A stretch of 64,000 nucleotides of DNA from an uncultured Tenacibaculum sp. (GCA_937922085.1 CAKZVD010000007.1:17933-81932); one strand, 5' to 3'. Counted from the first letter of the stretch, positions 18,366 through 26,770 are shown. The notes: generated by a model from the letters alone, not told the origin. Numbers and translations are program-made.

Positions 18366-19577
18366 TTAATCAAAAATTCGTTTAGATTCATATGAATAAT
18401 AATTTTTATTTATTAAAAAAACATGTTTGTTTTTTTCAGAATCTTCAAAATGCAATTCAAATTTAAAATCCTTTTCTAAATTTACATTAGTTGCTTCTAA
18501 TTCAAATTTTGCATTTCTGTTATAATCTTGCGAATTAAGAACAAAACCATTTACAGGCATTGGTAATTCATTACTCCACTTAGCATCTCCTGAAACATTA
18601 ATTATTTTTTTTAAAACTGCTTTTTTGTTTAAATTTTTAAAACTAAACAAAAGAGTATCTGCATTACTATATGTTAAATCTTCATATTTAGATAAGAAAG
18701 GTCCATTAATATATGACATATCTTCGATAAGATAAAACACCCCTTCCTTTTTAATACTATCTTGATAACTATAAATATTTTCTCGTATTTGAATATCTTT
18801 AAAAATAGTTTTTTTAAGTTTATCTATAGTTAATGTTATGGTGTCCTTCTTAGCATCTTTTATATAACTTTCTTCTAAAAGTCGTGGTACTAAATCATAT
18901 CCTGGCGCTCTAAACTTAATCAGTTTTACTTCTGATCCTTTTATTTCTGAAACCTTCAAATAGTTATGAAAACTACTATTTGAGTTTTTACTTAAATAAG
19001 TTGCTGTTATATAATGGTGAGTAGATAAATTATTAAGATGGTAGGTCATTTCTTCAACCCATTTTAGATGATTTTCTATTTTATTTTTTTCATATTCTTG
19101 CATGCCTCTTTTATTCTCATAATAGTTATCTATTTTTAAGAACACTTTATATACAGCAAAAATTAAACTGATTAGTGCTATTAAAAAATAAATCATTAAT
19201 TTATCAGTATTCTCTTTTTCTTCTAATGTAGCTGTTGTTATTTTCTCTTTTAATTTATTTCTGATAACAAGATAATAAACTAAGTAAGTAATAATTAATA
19301 TTATTTCAAAGAATAAAAAATCAGGTGTATGGTTAATCAGATAATATAAAAATCCTGTGAAATATAAAAAACTGATTAAATAAGAATATTTTAAATATGA
19401 TCTATTCTTTATTGCATTAGTTATTCCTATTATAAAACAAATATTTGCTAGAATTATTAAAAGTCCAGGAAAATCATCTCGTGCTTTAAAAAAAGATAAA
19501 ACTTTAATCGATAATATTATAGTAATATTTATTAATGTAACAATTTTTAAAATGTCATTTTTCTTTTCTTCCTTCAT
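18366..19577 (-). CDS. Integral membrane protein with extracytoplasmic C-terminal domain, unknown
   Basis: A 403-residue protein with five or six N-terminal membrane helices (residues about 10-170, including LLIILANICFIIGITNAI, YLISFLYFTGFLYYLI, ILIITYLVYYLVI and LMIYFLIALISLIFAVYKVF) followed by a hydrophilic, beta-rich domain of about 230 residues. The latter has no catalytic motif I recognise. It is flanked by 210 bp and 261 bp of A+T-rich spacer and seems monocistronic with its own weak terminator. Function unknown. Confidence 0.7.
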   Translation of the reverse strand: MKEEKKNDILKIVTLINITIILSIKVLSFFKARDDFPGLLIILANICFIIGITNAIKNRSYLKYSYLISFLYFTGFLYYLINHTPDFLFFEIILIITYLVYYLVIRNKLKEKITTATLEEKENTDKLMIYFLIALISLIFAVYKVFLKIDNYYENKRGMQEYEKNKIENHLKWVEEMTYHLNNLSTHHYITATYLSKNSNSSFHNYLKVSEIKGSEVKLIKFRAPGYDLVPRLLEESYIKDAKKDTITLTIDKLKKTIFKDIQIRENIYSYQDSIKKEGVFYLIEDMSYINGPFLSKYEDLTYSNADTLLFSFKNLNKKAVLKKIINVSGDAKWSNELPMPVNGFVLNSQDYNRNAKFELEATNVNLEKDFKFELHFEDSEKNKHVFLINKNYYSYESKRIFD

Positions 19578-19838
19578 CTTTTTTAATTATTATCCTTATT
19601 AAAATTAAGCAATTATATTATTCAAACGATTTATCTGTTTCTTTTAAAAAACTTACCATAGCTAATTGTAGTTAGTAACTATAATATTTTTATTTTTTAT
19701 GTTAAGGAAACAGAAAATTACATCTTCTAATTTTTAAAATTTAAAAGTAATATAAAAAAACACCTCCTTTAAACTTTAGTTTATTTATGCATGAATTGTG
19801 TTAATATTTGTATTGTTTAAACTAAAAAAATGAGTGTT

Positions 19839-20309
19839 TTAATTTTTGGTTACTATTTTAACAGGCAATTTATATTGTGTAGTAACTTTAATTCCTCTTT
19901 TAGTTGCTGGACGTAGTTGAGATATATTTTCAACAACCTTTTGTAATATAGAATCGATGGTTGGTAATGAATTTTCTACTAAATCTGAAGATTCTATATT
20001 TTTAATCTTCATTTTACCTTCTTTATCTATTATTAAAACAATTACTATTGTTTCTTCTAATGACTTTTTTGAAGAAATGGGTTGATCCATTAGTGCTTTG
20101 GTAAATTTTTGACGCATGTTTGCTCTAAAACAAGCTGTTCTATCAGCATCTAACAATTGTTCACATTCTTCAAATGCTGGCGACTCGTCAACTACAGATA
20201 AATCTAGACTATCTTTCGATATTAATTCTTTATTTTTTTCGTCAGATAACTGTTTACACGAAGTGAAAACAGTTATTAAAACAAAAAAGAATATTCCTTT
20301 ATATATCAC
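19839..20309 (-). CDS. Lipoprotein with TonB-C-terminal-like domain
   Basis: A 156-residue lipoprotein (lipobox FTSC near residue 18) starting at GTG; an in-frame TAA lies a few codons upstream. After a linker it has SPAFEECEQLLDADRTACFRANMRQKF, the F/P-x-C...C-F-N/R-x-M pattern of flavobacterial TonB-like C-terminal domains, then VLIIDKEGKMKIKNIESSD and VENISQLRPATKRGIKV, matching strand-helix-strand order. Similar to the C-terminus of the M56 protein about 2.5 kb away. It has no transmembrane anchor like a true TonB, so energy transduction is unlikely. An 8-bp inverted repeat (20306-20313 with 20323-20330) overlaps the start codon and might affect translation. Confidence 0.72.
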   Translation of the reverse strand: MIYKGIFFFVLITVFTSCKQLSDEKNKELISKDSLDLSVVDESPAFEECEQLLDADRTACFRANMRQKFTKALMDQPISSKKSLEETIVIVLIIDKEGKMKIKNIESSDLVENSLPTIDSILQKVVENISQLRPATKRGIKVTTQYKLPVKIVTKN

Positions 20310-20347
20310 TTTACTAGATTTTTAAAGTGAAAGTATGAAAAAAAGAT

Positions 20348-21595
20348 TTATTTTAAGGTTTCTCCTTCTAAGAAGTACTCTTTTTTTATAGTCTTTATTC
20401 TATTTTTAGCAAAGACATCTAATTCTTTATTTTTTCCTTCAAAGGCGTCTATATATCTGACATATAAATCGTACCCAATTTTTTTCTCTTTATAATAATT
20501 ATCAGAAATTTTTGCTAATTCAAATAAAGCTACATAGTTCTTTTTATTTTCTTTTAAGGCCAATTTATATTGTTCTATAACCCGTTTAGGCAACTTCATT
20601 TCTTTGTATACTTTAGCCAACCCCATAAATTCATTATCTCTTGGTTCTCTTCCTGCATAGGTTCCCATAAAATAATTAAACATCGCCTTATCTATTTTCT
20701 TTTGCTTAAAATAAAGATTTCCTAAATAACTATAACTTTTAAAATCTTCTCTATCTATATAAGTAGCTCTTAAAAAATATTTAATTGCATTTTCATTCTC
20801 CTTTAAATGATAATATGCTTTTCCTAACATCTTATTTACATAATGTTGCTTCGGAACTAAAGAATCTAACCTTTTCAATAATGATACACTCTCAGTATAT
20901 TTTTTTTGTCTATATAAATCATTAATCTTTAGCTTATTCAAATTAATATGATTTTTATTTAACTGCAATCCTTTGTTTATAAATATTCTTGCAGAATCTT
21001 TATCTTTCAATTTTGTATAAGCTCTAGCTAATTTTTCTATCGCATTAAAATGTGTGTCATCTATATTATAAACCTCTAAAAAATTATCTATCCGTTTATA
21101 TCTTTTCTTTAACAATGTATTTGTTAAACCTAATTGATAATAATAATTCGCATTGCTCTTATCTTTCTCTATTAATTCTTGAAAAGCAAGCTTTGCTTTT
21201 TTACCCTTTTTACTTTGTAGGTATAGTTTTCCTAAAAAATATTTCACTAACAAATTATTAACATCTTTTTTAGAAATTTCTTCAAATAAAATTATTGCTT
21301 CCGATATCTTCCTTTCTTTTCTTAACGATTTCCCTAATTTAATTTTAGTTGCATAATGATCTTCAAAACTTAAAGCTTTCTTATAAAATTCAGATGCTTT
21401 TTTAGTATTATCTATAGCTTCATAAATAGCTGCTATTTTTAAATTACTTTTAAATGTAGGCGTTATTTTATTTAGTGTATTCAAAGCTATTTTATAACGT
21501 CCTCTTTCTAATAAACTATCTATCGTTTTAAAACTTTGTGCATTTGTTTTTAGTACTAAAAAAAACAAAACAATTATTATTTTCTCTTTTTTCAT
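20348..21595 (-). CDS. Secreted TPR-repeat protein
   Basis: A 415-residue protein if the ATG at 21595 is used (MKKEKIIIVLFFLVL, a signal peptide ending at NAQS); this is preferred to an ATG 33 bases upstream that would put charged residues before the signal. It contains at least eight TPR units of about 34 residues (LGKLYLQSKKGKKAKLAFQE, LGLTNTLLKKRYKRIDNFLE, LGKAYYHLKENENAIKYFLR, LGNLYFKQKKIDKAMFNYFM). Periplasmic scaffold role inferred. It follows the GATase-like gene closely on the same strand, so probably one operon. Confidence 0.83.
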   Translation of the reverse strand: MKKEKIIIVLFFLVLKTNAQSFKTIDSLLERGRYKIALNTLNKITPTFKSNLKIAAIYEAIDNTKKASEFYKKALSFEDHYATKIKLGKSLRKERKISEAIILFEEISKKDVNNLLVKYFLGKLYLQSKKGKKAKLAFQELIEKDKSNANYYYQLGLTNTLLKKRYKRIDNFLEVYNIDDTHFNAIEKLARAYTKLKDKDSARIFINKGLQLNKNHINLNKLKINDLYRQKKYTESVSLLKRLDSLVPKQHYVNKMLGKAYYHLKENENAIKYFLRATYIDREDFKSYSYLGNLYFKQKKIDKAMFNYFMGTYAGREPRDNEFMGLAKVYKEMKLPKRVIEQYKLALKENKKNYVALFELAKISDNYYKEKKIGYDLYVRYIDAFEGKNKELDVFAKNRIKTIKKEYFLEGETLK

Positions 21596-21612
21596 TCTAA
21601 TCTTTATTTTTC

Positions 21613-22497
21613 TTATTTCATTAACCAATTAACAATATTGAGCAATAATTTGTAATTTTCTTTTGCTTCTTCTGAATTCATTCCTACTTTAAATCTATCT
21701 CTTCCAGCTAACTGAGCTGTAAACATTGCAGCTTCTCCAAAAACAGCAATTTTCCCTTTTTTAAATTTCATAACAGCACCTTGCGATAAATTTTTAGCAG
21801 AAAAACGTTTTGTTTTTTCTGAAAATCGCCACATCGTATCTGGTAAGTAAACAACTAATTTTTCATTTGTTTTTAAAATTGAAGTCGCTTTATTGGGTAT
21901 TTTAAAAGCCTGACCTGTGAATGTCTTTATTTTTTCAATTTTCCCTTCTTCAACATTTTCTGTTATTTCATGTACTCCTAATGTTTTTTCTTTTTTAGTA
22001 AAATCAAAAATTCCTCTTCTATTTTCATCTAATAAAAAACTATCGTAAAAAGTAAACCCAAATACTTTTCCCAATTTTTCACTTGCTCCTGCAAAAGGCA
22101 TGTGATCTGCTATTAAGAATAAAGAACCTCCTTTTTTAACCCATTCTTTTATAGCTTTTATTTCCTTATCTGTAAAAGCACTCTTTGTAGGTACCACAAA
22201 TGGAGGTCTACTATTTTCTGCTAAAGCATTTGAAATTACCAACGCGGTTATTCCTTTTAAATTAGCTTGAGTAAATTTTTTAGCATTCGATTTTACTTTA
22301 TACCCTGCTTGTTTTAAAACTTTTGCAAAAGGTGAAAATCGATTGTCAATTCTATGAAAATTATTATGTGCATGATCTACATAAATAGTTCCAGTATATT
22401 TTTCTTTAATTTTAGGTGTATATAACGTATCTGGTACTTGCTGAGAAAATACCAAGTGAATAAAAAGGCTAAATAAAAGAGTTGTAAATAATTTCAT
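21613..22497 (-). CDS. Secreted DUF4350/glutamine-amidotransferase-fold protein
   Basis: A 294-residue exported protein (signal peptide ending near VFSQQ). The sequence YVDHAHNNFHRIDNRFSPFA, then VLKQAGYKVKSNAKKFT, ALVISNALAE, IKEWVKKGGSLFLIADHMPF and GKIAVFGEAAMFTAQL follows the class-I glutamine-amidotransferase-like (DUF4350 type) Rossmann order in which a Gly-Gly-Ser turn leads to an Asp-His strand. No nucleophilic Cys is visible at the usual elbow, so it is probably a binding fold rather than an amidase. First of the two-gene unit with the TPR protein. Confidence 0.75.
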   Translation of the reverse strand: MKLFTTLLFSLFIHLVFSQQVPDTLYTPKIKEKYTGTIYVDHAHNNFHRIDNRFSPFAKVLKQAGYKVKSNAKKFTQANLKGITALVISNALAENSRPPFVVPTKSAFTDKEIKAIKEWVKKGGSLFLIADHMPFAGASEKLGKVFGFTFYDSFLLDENRRGIFDFTKKEKTLGVHEITENVEEGKIEKIKTFTGQAFKIPNKATSILKTNEKLVVYLPDTMWRFSEKTKRFSAKNLSQGAVMKFKKGKIAVFGEAAMFTAQLAGRDRFKVGMNSEEAKENYKLLLNIVNWLMK

Positions 22498-22628
22498 TTT
22501 TTTGAATGTTAAAGATTACAATATTTAGTGATTTTACTGATAATTACAATCTACACATCTACAAAAGTCTAAGTGTTAACTTCGACTTTTGCTGTTAGCA
22601 TATTCAATATATAATCAGCATATTTTTT

Positions 22629-24035
22629 CTATTTTACTTCAAAAGATATTGGTAAAGTATATCCTACTTTTACCGCTTTCCCTTTATCTTCTCCTGGTTG
22701 TAACTTTGGCATTTTTTTAAGCATTCTTAATGCTTCCTCTTTCAACTTTGGATGAGGAGCTCTAGCTTTTGTTTCAATTAAATTTCCGTTTTCATCTATT
22801 TTAAATTGCACATAAATTCTTTTCTTACCTGGCTCTAACCCTAAACTATTTGCTAAATTGGTATTAAAATTATTCTTTACAAAATCTCGCATATTTTTAT
22901 TAAATGCATCTTTTCCTTCTCCTTTATTTATAAATGCAGGAACTTTATCTACAGCTGAAAATGGCATGTTACCATCTTGTAAAGATGCTTTATATTTTCT
23001 CCTAAGTAATTCTTTTAGAAATTCGTCTTTTTCTTCTTCAGAAATATGATCTTTTTTTATTTTTTCTTTTATTTTATTTAATAATTCTTTAGAAATTGGT
23101 GATACTGGAGGTGGAAGTAAATCTTCTTTATTTTTATCTGTTTCAATAGATGATTTCGTTTCTTTTTTAACTTCTTCTTGTATTTCATTATTAGAACATG
23201 CCGTATAGAAAAGCATACTTGCTAACATCGGTATTAATAATAAATACTTTAATTGTTGCACTTTTTTTGATTGTTTTTTAGTCATCATAATAATTCGTTT
23301 TTTAATTAATGAATGTTTATAAAACTGATTAATAAATGAAATATGCTCTACCTGAAAAATTTCAGATAATAAATTGTTGATGTAGTTGGTTTTCTCGGTT
23401 GACTTACTAACCGTTTCGTCAGAAATAAATTCATGTACTAAAGCTATTCTGTTTTGATATAAATATAACATTGGATTAAACCACATCACTATTTTTAAAA
23501 ACTCAAAAACTAATAAATCAATAGTATGCCTTTGTTTGCTATGCACTAACTCATGTTCAATTATTTTAGATTTTTTCTCTTCTGGAATTTCTTTTCCTAT
23601 AAAAATATAATTGAAGAATGAAAAAGCTCTCGAATTTTTAGGCAACAAAATTAATTTATAACCTTCCTTAGATATCTTTTCATGATTCGAAATTAATTTT
23701 ATGATTTTAGTTAATTTTATTATAAAAACTATTAAAAACAATAAACTTCCTATTCCAAAAAGAACATCCATATAATTTATAGATTGATACCATGAAGCTT
23801 TTTCTATAATTGTTTGTGGTGATAAAATAATTTCTGGTAGCAAAATGGCATATTCTTGAGGAATTGCTTTCTGTAATGTTGGAATTTTAAGTAATGGTAA
23901 AACAAAAGATAAAACAGCCGTTGCCAATAAATAAAATCGGTTTTTTGTAAAAAAAGTTTCCTTACCTAAAAAGAAATCATAGACTGCTAAAAACAAAACT
24001 TGAAAGAATATTACTTGTATAATATATGTTAGCAT
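22629..24035 (-). CDS. M56 (BlaR1-like) membrane metallopeptidase with TonB-like C-terminal domain
   Basis: A 468-residue protein with membrane helices at residues about 1-20, 35-55, 85-110 and 255-275. The cytosolic zinc peptidase motif is IIEHELVHSKQRH (HELVH) near residue 155, in the M56 arrangement of BlaR1/MecR1. The C-terminus lacks a penicillin-binding sensor domain and instead has a TonB-C-like domain (FKIDENGNLIETKARAPHP, LKKMPKLQPGEDKGKAVKVG), the usual Bacteroidetes variant. The gene follows the BlaI-like repressor by 5 bp. It probably cleaves or activates loss of the repressor on an envelope signal; beta-lactam sensing is not indicated. Confidence 0.9.
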   Translation of the reverse strand: MLTYIIQVIFFQVLFLAVYDFFLGKETFFTKNRFYLLATAVLSFVLPLLKIPTLQKAIPQEYAILLPEIILSPQTIIEKASWYQSINYMDVLFGIGSLLFLIVFIIKLTKIIKLISNHEKISKEGYKLILLPKNSRAFSFFNYIFIGKEIPEEKKSKIIEHELVHSKQRHTIDLLVFEFLKIVMWFNPMLYLYQNRIALVHEFISDETVSKSTEKTNYINNLLSEIFQVEHISFINQFYKHSLIKKRIIMMTKKQSKKVQQLKYLLLIPMLASMLFYTACSNNEIQEEVKKETKSSIETDKNKEDLLPPPVSPISKELLNKIKEKIKKDHISEEEKDEFLKELLRRKYKASLQDGNMPFSAVDKVPAFINKGEGKDAFNKNMRDFVKNNFNTNLANSLGLEPGKKRIYVQFKIDENGNLIETKARAPHPKLKEEALRMLKKMPKLQPGEDKGKAVKVGYTLPISFEVK

Positions 24036-24040
24036 AACAG

Positions 24041-24409
24041 TTATTTTTTATTTTTTTTATTCACTTCTTTCAAAATACTTTCTAACTCATTGATATCCAT
24101 TTTGTTTTCCTTCATAAAAAAAGACACCATACTTTTAAATGAACCTTCAAAATATCCGTTCATTAGTTTATGTAAACTTTGATTGCTATACGCTTTTTTT
24201 TCAATGATAGGAAAATAAACATACCCTCTACCTTTAGGATTGTGGCCAACAAATTCTTTTGTTTCTAAAATTCTAATAATAGTTGAAACTGTATTATAAG
24301 CTGGCTTTGGTTGCGGAAGTTTCTCTATTACTTCTTTAACAGAGGCTTCATTTAATTGCCATAATACTTGCATTATTTGCTCTTCTGCTTTTGTTAGTTG
24401 TTTACCCAT
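24041..24409 (-). CDS. BlaI/MecI-family transcriptional repressor
   Basis: A 122-residue winged-helix repressor with the family segments LTKAEEQIMQVLWQLNEASV (helix 1), PQPKPAYNTVSTIIRILETK (recognition helix region, residues about 32-50) and GRGYVYFPIIEKKAYSNQSL. The C-terminal dimerisation helices follow. It is transcribed with the M56 gene and its promoter lies in a perfect 42-bp palindrome, so autoregulation is very likely. The signal and the target regulon beyond itself are not visible. Confidence 0.93.
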   Translation of the reverse strand: MGKQLTKAEEQIMQVLWQLNEASVKEVIEKLPQPKPAYNTVSTIIRILETKEFVGHNPKGRGYVYFPIIEKKAYSNQSLHKLMNGYFEGSFKSMVSFFMKENKMDINELESILKEVNKKNKK

Positions 24410-24439
24410 TTTCTATTATTTTTAAATTACTCACCTTTA

Positions 24440-24470
24440 CAAATATAACTAAAAAATTAGTTTAAACTAA
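24440..24470 (-). promoter_or_regulatory. Promoter of the blaI-like/M56 operon
   Basis: On the minus strand the -7 box is TATATTTG at 24447-24440 (exact TAnnTTTG) with a TTAG -33-like element at 24470-24467, spaced 19 nt. The -7 and -33 boxes both fall within or touch the operator palindrome, so repressor binding would block RNA polymerase. Confidence 0.75.
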
Positions 24471-24484
24471 TTTTTTAGTTATAT
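24443..24484. promoter_or_regulatory. 42-bp perfect palindrome, probable BlaI-type operator
   Basis: Bases 24443-24484 read identically on both strands, centred on GTTTAAAC at 24460-24467. The halves each contain an inner dyad, AACTAAAAAATTAGTT on the left and its mirror on the right, so two repressor dimers could bind side by side. Such tandem dyads overlapping the promoter are the known layout for BlaI/MecI operators; the exact operator sequence here is inferred. It also faces the cysteine-rich peptide gene 208 bp to the right. Confidence 0.75.
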
Positions 24485-24615
24485 AAATAACATTAAAAGA
24501 ATTTAACCGTCATATGCAAACTGTAAATAAAGAGCTATTACTTCTACATTTAACAGAAAAATCCCCATAAATTATCTCAACTGGCAGAACAAAAACTTTA
24601 ACTATCTCAAAAACT

Positions 24616-24642
24616 GTATTTTGCACATTACATGCAAAATAC
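24616..24642. repeat. 10-bp inverted repeat upstream of the cysteine-rich peptide genes
   Basis: GTATTTTGCA at 24616-24625 is mirrored as TGCAAAATAC at 24633-24642 with a 7-base spacer. It sits 50 bp before the ATG of the first peptide (24692). It may be an operator or an RNA hairpin in the leader; the TATTTTG inside the left arm resembles a -7 box one base short of consensus. Confidence 0.5.
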
Positions 24643-24691
24643 TTACATTAGTCATAGGAATATTCCTACATTATTAAATAATAAAAAAAAT

Positions 24692-24934
24692 ATGAGATTA
24701 AAAGAGTTTAGAAAGCTATCTAAAAAAGAATTGTTAGAGATTAAAGCAGGTCATAATTGTTTAAGGCATGCAGATGAAGGCGGAGGAGGTGGCGGAGGAG
24801 CCGCTACTTGTACTGCAACATGTTTACCCCACAATGGAGCAGAATATACTGTTACTTGTAGTGGAACTGCATGTACTGCCACAGATTACGATGGCTGTGA
24901 GTCTGAAAATGAATCTAAAGCTTGTAGAACATAA
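24692..24934 (+). CDS. Cysteine-rich secreted peptide precursor 1 (double-glycine-type leader)
   Basis: An 80-residue precursor. ATG at 24692 is preferred to an in-frame ATG at 24632 because the leader LKEFRKLSKKELLEIKAG then has the usual length for a GG/AG-type leader, ending in Ala-Gly at position 20. The mature part starts HNCLRHADEG, has seven consecutive glycines, then a cysteine core C40-x3-C44-x11-C56-x4-C61-x7-C69-x8-C78 with the shared motif CTATDYDGC. In total there are seven Cys. Similar peptides in flavobacteria are labelled bacteriocin-like, with unproven activity. Exported probably by a C39-peptidase ABC transporter not in this window. A second copy follows 13 bp downstream. 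Confidence 0.8.
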   Translation: MRLKEFRKLSKKELLEIKAGHNCLRHADEGGGGGGGAATCTATCLPHNGAEYTVTCSGTACTATDYDGCESENESKACRT

Positions 24935-24947
24935 TAAAATTGAAACT

Positions 24948-25196
24948 ATGAAATTTTTAAACAAAATAGAAAGCATCCTTTTAACCAAGCAGGAAATGAA
25001 AAATATTTTCGCTGGTCATAATTGTATAAGGCACGCAGATGAAGGTGGCGGAGGAGGAAGTCCATCTGCATCTGTAACTGCATATTGTGGTGGGCATTCT
25101 GTAACTTGTAAAGGCACTTTTAATTGTACTGCCACCGATTACGAAGGTTGTTCATGTGATGATGGCAAAGACGAAAAAACTTGTATCGTATTATAA
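24948..25196 (+). CDS. Cysteine-rich secreted peptide precursor 2
   Basis: An 82-residue paralogue of the preceding peptide. The leader (KIESILLTKQEMKNIFAG) ends in Ala-Gly at position 23. The AGHNCIRHADEGGGGG junction and the CTATDYEGC motif are shared with peptide 1, but the first core Cys is replaced by Val (SVTAYC against TCTATC), and a new Cys appears next to the DYEGC motif (CSC). Seven Cys in all (26, 47, 54, 60, 68, 70, 79), again seven. The gene starts 13 bp after peptide 1 and is followed at once by a strong hairpin. It is probably a recent tandem duplicate, since the DNA around the leader junction is nearly identical. Confidence 0.8.
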   Translation: MKFLNKIESILLTKQEMKNIFAGHNCIRHADEGGGGGSPSASVTAYCGGHSVTCKGTFNCTATDYEGCSCDDGKDEKTCIVL

Positions 25197-25197
25197 T

Positions 25198-25231
25198 AAT
25201 AAGCGGTTGTATAAAAACAACCGCTTATTTT
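25198..25231 (+). terminator. Hairpin terminator or attenuator after the cysteine-rich peptides
   Basis: AATAAGCGGTTGT at 25198-25210 pairs perfectly with 25217-25229 around a 6-base loop, followed by a T-rich run. It begins just after the second peptide stop and 14 bases before the thioredoxin-lipoprotein ATG. It probably ends most transcripts and may allow some read-through, keeping peptide mRNA above that of the downstream gene. Confidence 0.85.
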
Positions 25232-25244
25232 AAAAAACAATTCT

Positions 25245-26573
25245 ATGAAATATTTTATACCTTTTTTAATTTTAATACTAACATTTTTTATCAGCTGTAA
25301 AATAGAAAATGAACAAAAAGAAACTACGCAAATTATAATTGATTTAGATTTACAAAAAAATAATGGGGAGTTTATTAATCCTATTAGTCCTTTTGCTCAT
25401 CTTAGGAAAGAACTTTATAAAGACTTTAAAGGAGTACCTAAGTTAGATAGTATTTCTATACAAATGCATCGTACATATAGTTTAAGAGATTTAAAAAAAA
25501 AATTAGCTGATAAAGTTATTGATTCTACTTCTTTTAAAAACTTTATTTATGGCGTTTATGCAGTAACAGGATTTGAAAATGGGAAACAGTTTTTAATTGT
25601 TGATGTTAATAATAACAAAGATTTTAATGATGATGTTAAACAAATATTTAGTAATAAACTTCATGAATCTCCAACAGATTATAAAGCAAGAGATTCTATT
25701 TTTAAGGTTTTTAAAATAAAAACAAACACCTATCACAAAGGTGAAATAATAGAAAAACATAGTTATATTAGACCTTTTCCTTATAAGGATTTCTATACTT
25801 ATAAAAACCCCACTAAAGAGATTATAAGAGAAAACAATTTTCAACTTGCTAGTCAATACAATCAACATTATTCTGGAGAGTTTCAAAATAATTACAAAGT
25901 AGCTATACAAAATTTTAACAAAAGAACAACAATTCTTTTTGCTAAAAAAAATGAAACCTTTAAACCTAAAACTAGAGGTGTTTATTATACTAAATATGCT
26001 GTAAATGATACTGTAAAATTAGAAACAGCATCTTTTAAAATAGATAGTTTAGATCCAATTAAAAATAAGCTTTTTTTAAGTAAAATAGATGATTCATTAG
26101 TTAAATTTGGCTACAGACCAAATGATAAAATAAAAGATTTTGGTTTCTATGATATAAAAAAGAATAGAAATAAAATATCAACTATCTTAAAAAACAAAGA
26201 ATACATCTTATTAGATTTTTGGGGTACGTGGTGCGAACCTTGTAAAAAACTTACTCCCGACTTATTAGAAATTAATGAAAAAATTCCTTCTGTACAAGTA
26301 ATAGGAATTGCCTATGATTTTAATGAAAAAGCAGTAAACGAATATATCAAAAAAAACAAACTCAATTGGGTGAATATTTTTGAAAAAAGAGTCTACAAGG
26401 ATAGCCTACTTCATAAAAAAATAGTAAACCAATTAAATGTTATAAATTATCCTACATTTTTCCTTATCAATAAAAAAAGAAAAATTGTATACAGAGGTTA
26501 CGGAAAAAGTTCTTTAGATTCTATTAAGAAAATATTAAATTTTAAATCTATTATTGCAAATTCAAATTCCTGA
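25245..26573 (+). CDS. TlpA-like thioredoxin-fold lipoprotein
   Basis: A 442-residue lipoprotein (lipobox FISC near residue 18) with a long N-terminal region of about 290 residues without known motifs, then a C-terminal thioredoxin domain: FGFYDIKKNRNKISTIL, LLDFWGTWCEPCKKLTP (CxxC redox site), VIGIAYDFNEKAV and the cis-proline loop NYPTFFLINKK. This is a periplasmic or surface thiol-disulfide oxidoreductase. It lies directly after two seven-cysteine peptides across a hairpin, so formation or correction of their disulfides is an attractive hypothesis, not demonstrated by sequence. No CxxC partner membrane reductase is nearby. Confidence 0.88.
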   Translation: MKYFIPFLILILTFFISCKIENEQKETTQIIIDLDLQKNNGEFINPISPFAHLRKELYKDFKGVPKLDSISIQMHRTYSLRDLKKKLADKVIDSTSFKNFIYGVYAVTGFENGKQFLIVDVNNNKDFNDDVKQIFSNKLHESPTDYKARDSIFKVFKIKTNTYHKGEIIEKHSYIRPFPYKDFYTYKNPTKEIIRENNFQLASQYNQHYSGEFQNNYKVAIQNFNKRTTILFAKKNETFKPKTRGVYYTKYAVNDTVKLETASFKIDSLDPIKNKLFLSKIDDSLVKFGYRPNDKIKDFGFYDIKKNRNKISTILKNKEYILLDFWGTWCEPCKKLTPDLLEINEKIPSVQVIGIAYDFNEKAVNEYIKKNKLNWVNIFEKRVYKDSLLHKKIVNQLNVINYPTFFLINKKRKIVYRGYGKSSLDSIKKILNFKSIIANSNS

Positions 26574-26664
26574 CTGAGTAACTTAGTTATATTTCTAAAA
26601 ATAATTATATCTGTACTATTATTAAGCTACAGCTAAGTTCTTTATTCATTTAAAACTGTTGTAA

Positions 26665-26766
26665 ATAAAAAAAAGCAACCCATTTCGGGAAGCTTTCCAT
26701 TGGTTAACAAAACCTTTGGCAATTTCTTGCCAACAACACAACTAAACGCTGTTTAAAATTAAACAG
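26665..26766 (-). ncRNA. Unnamed small RNA, about 100 nt, divergent to lysS
   Basis: On the minus strand a consensus promoter (see 26771-26800) is followed by a compact run of structure: hairpin 26767-26748 (8-bp stem, loop AAAT as read on the plus strand), hairpin 26733-26716 (TTGGCAA paired with TTGCCAA), a small GGTT/AACC hairpin at 26714-26702 and a terminator hairpin at 26695-26673 (AAGC and CCC stems around atttc) ending in a run of about ten U (26674-26665). No reading frame of note. G+C is well above the neighbouring DNA. Transcript start is estimated at 26764-26767. It does not show the signatures of SRP RNA or tmRNA; class unknown. Confidence 0.7.
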
Positions 26767-26770
26767 CCGA

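Noticed and set aside
22629..24409. The BlaI/M56 pair as a beta-lactam resistance locus
   Set aside because: The M56 protein lacks the penicillin-binding sensor domain and no beta-lactamase is next to it; this is the common Bacteroidetes envelope variant.
24777..24805. Glycine-coding GGN repeat as a microsatellite or CRISPR-like repeat
   Set aside because: It is a short poly-Gly codon run inside the peptide gene, with no spacer structure.
26665..26766. Small RNA as SRP, 6S or tmRNA
   Set aside because: The GGAA-type SRP tetraloop core and the tmRNA tag and tRNA-like ends are absent; length too short for 6S.
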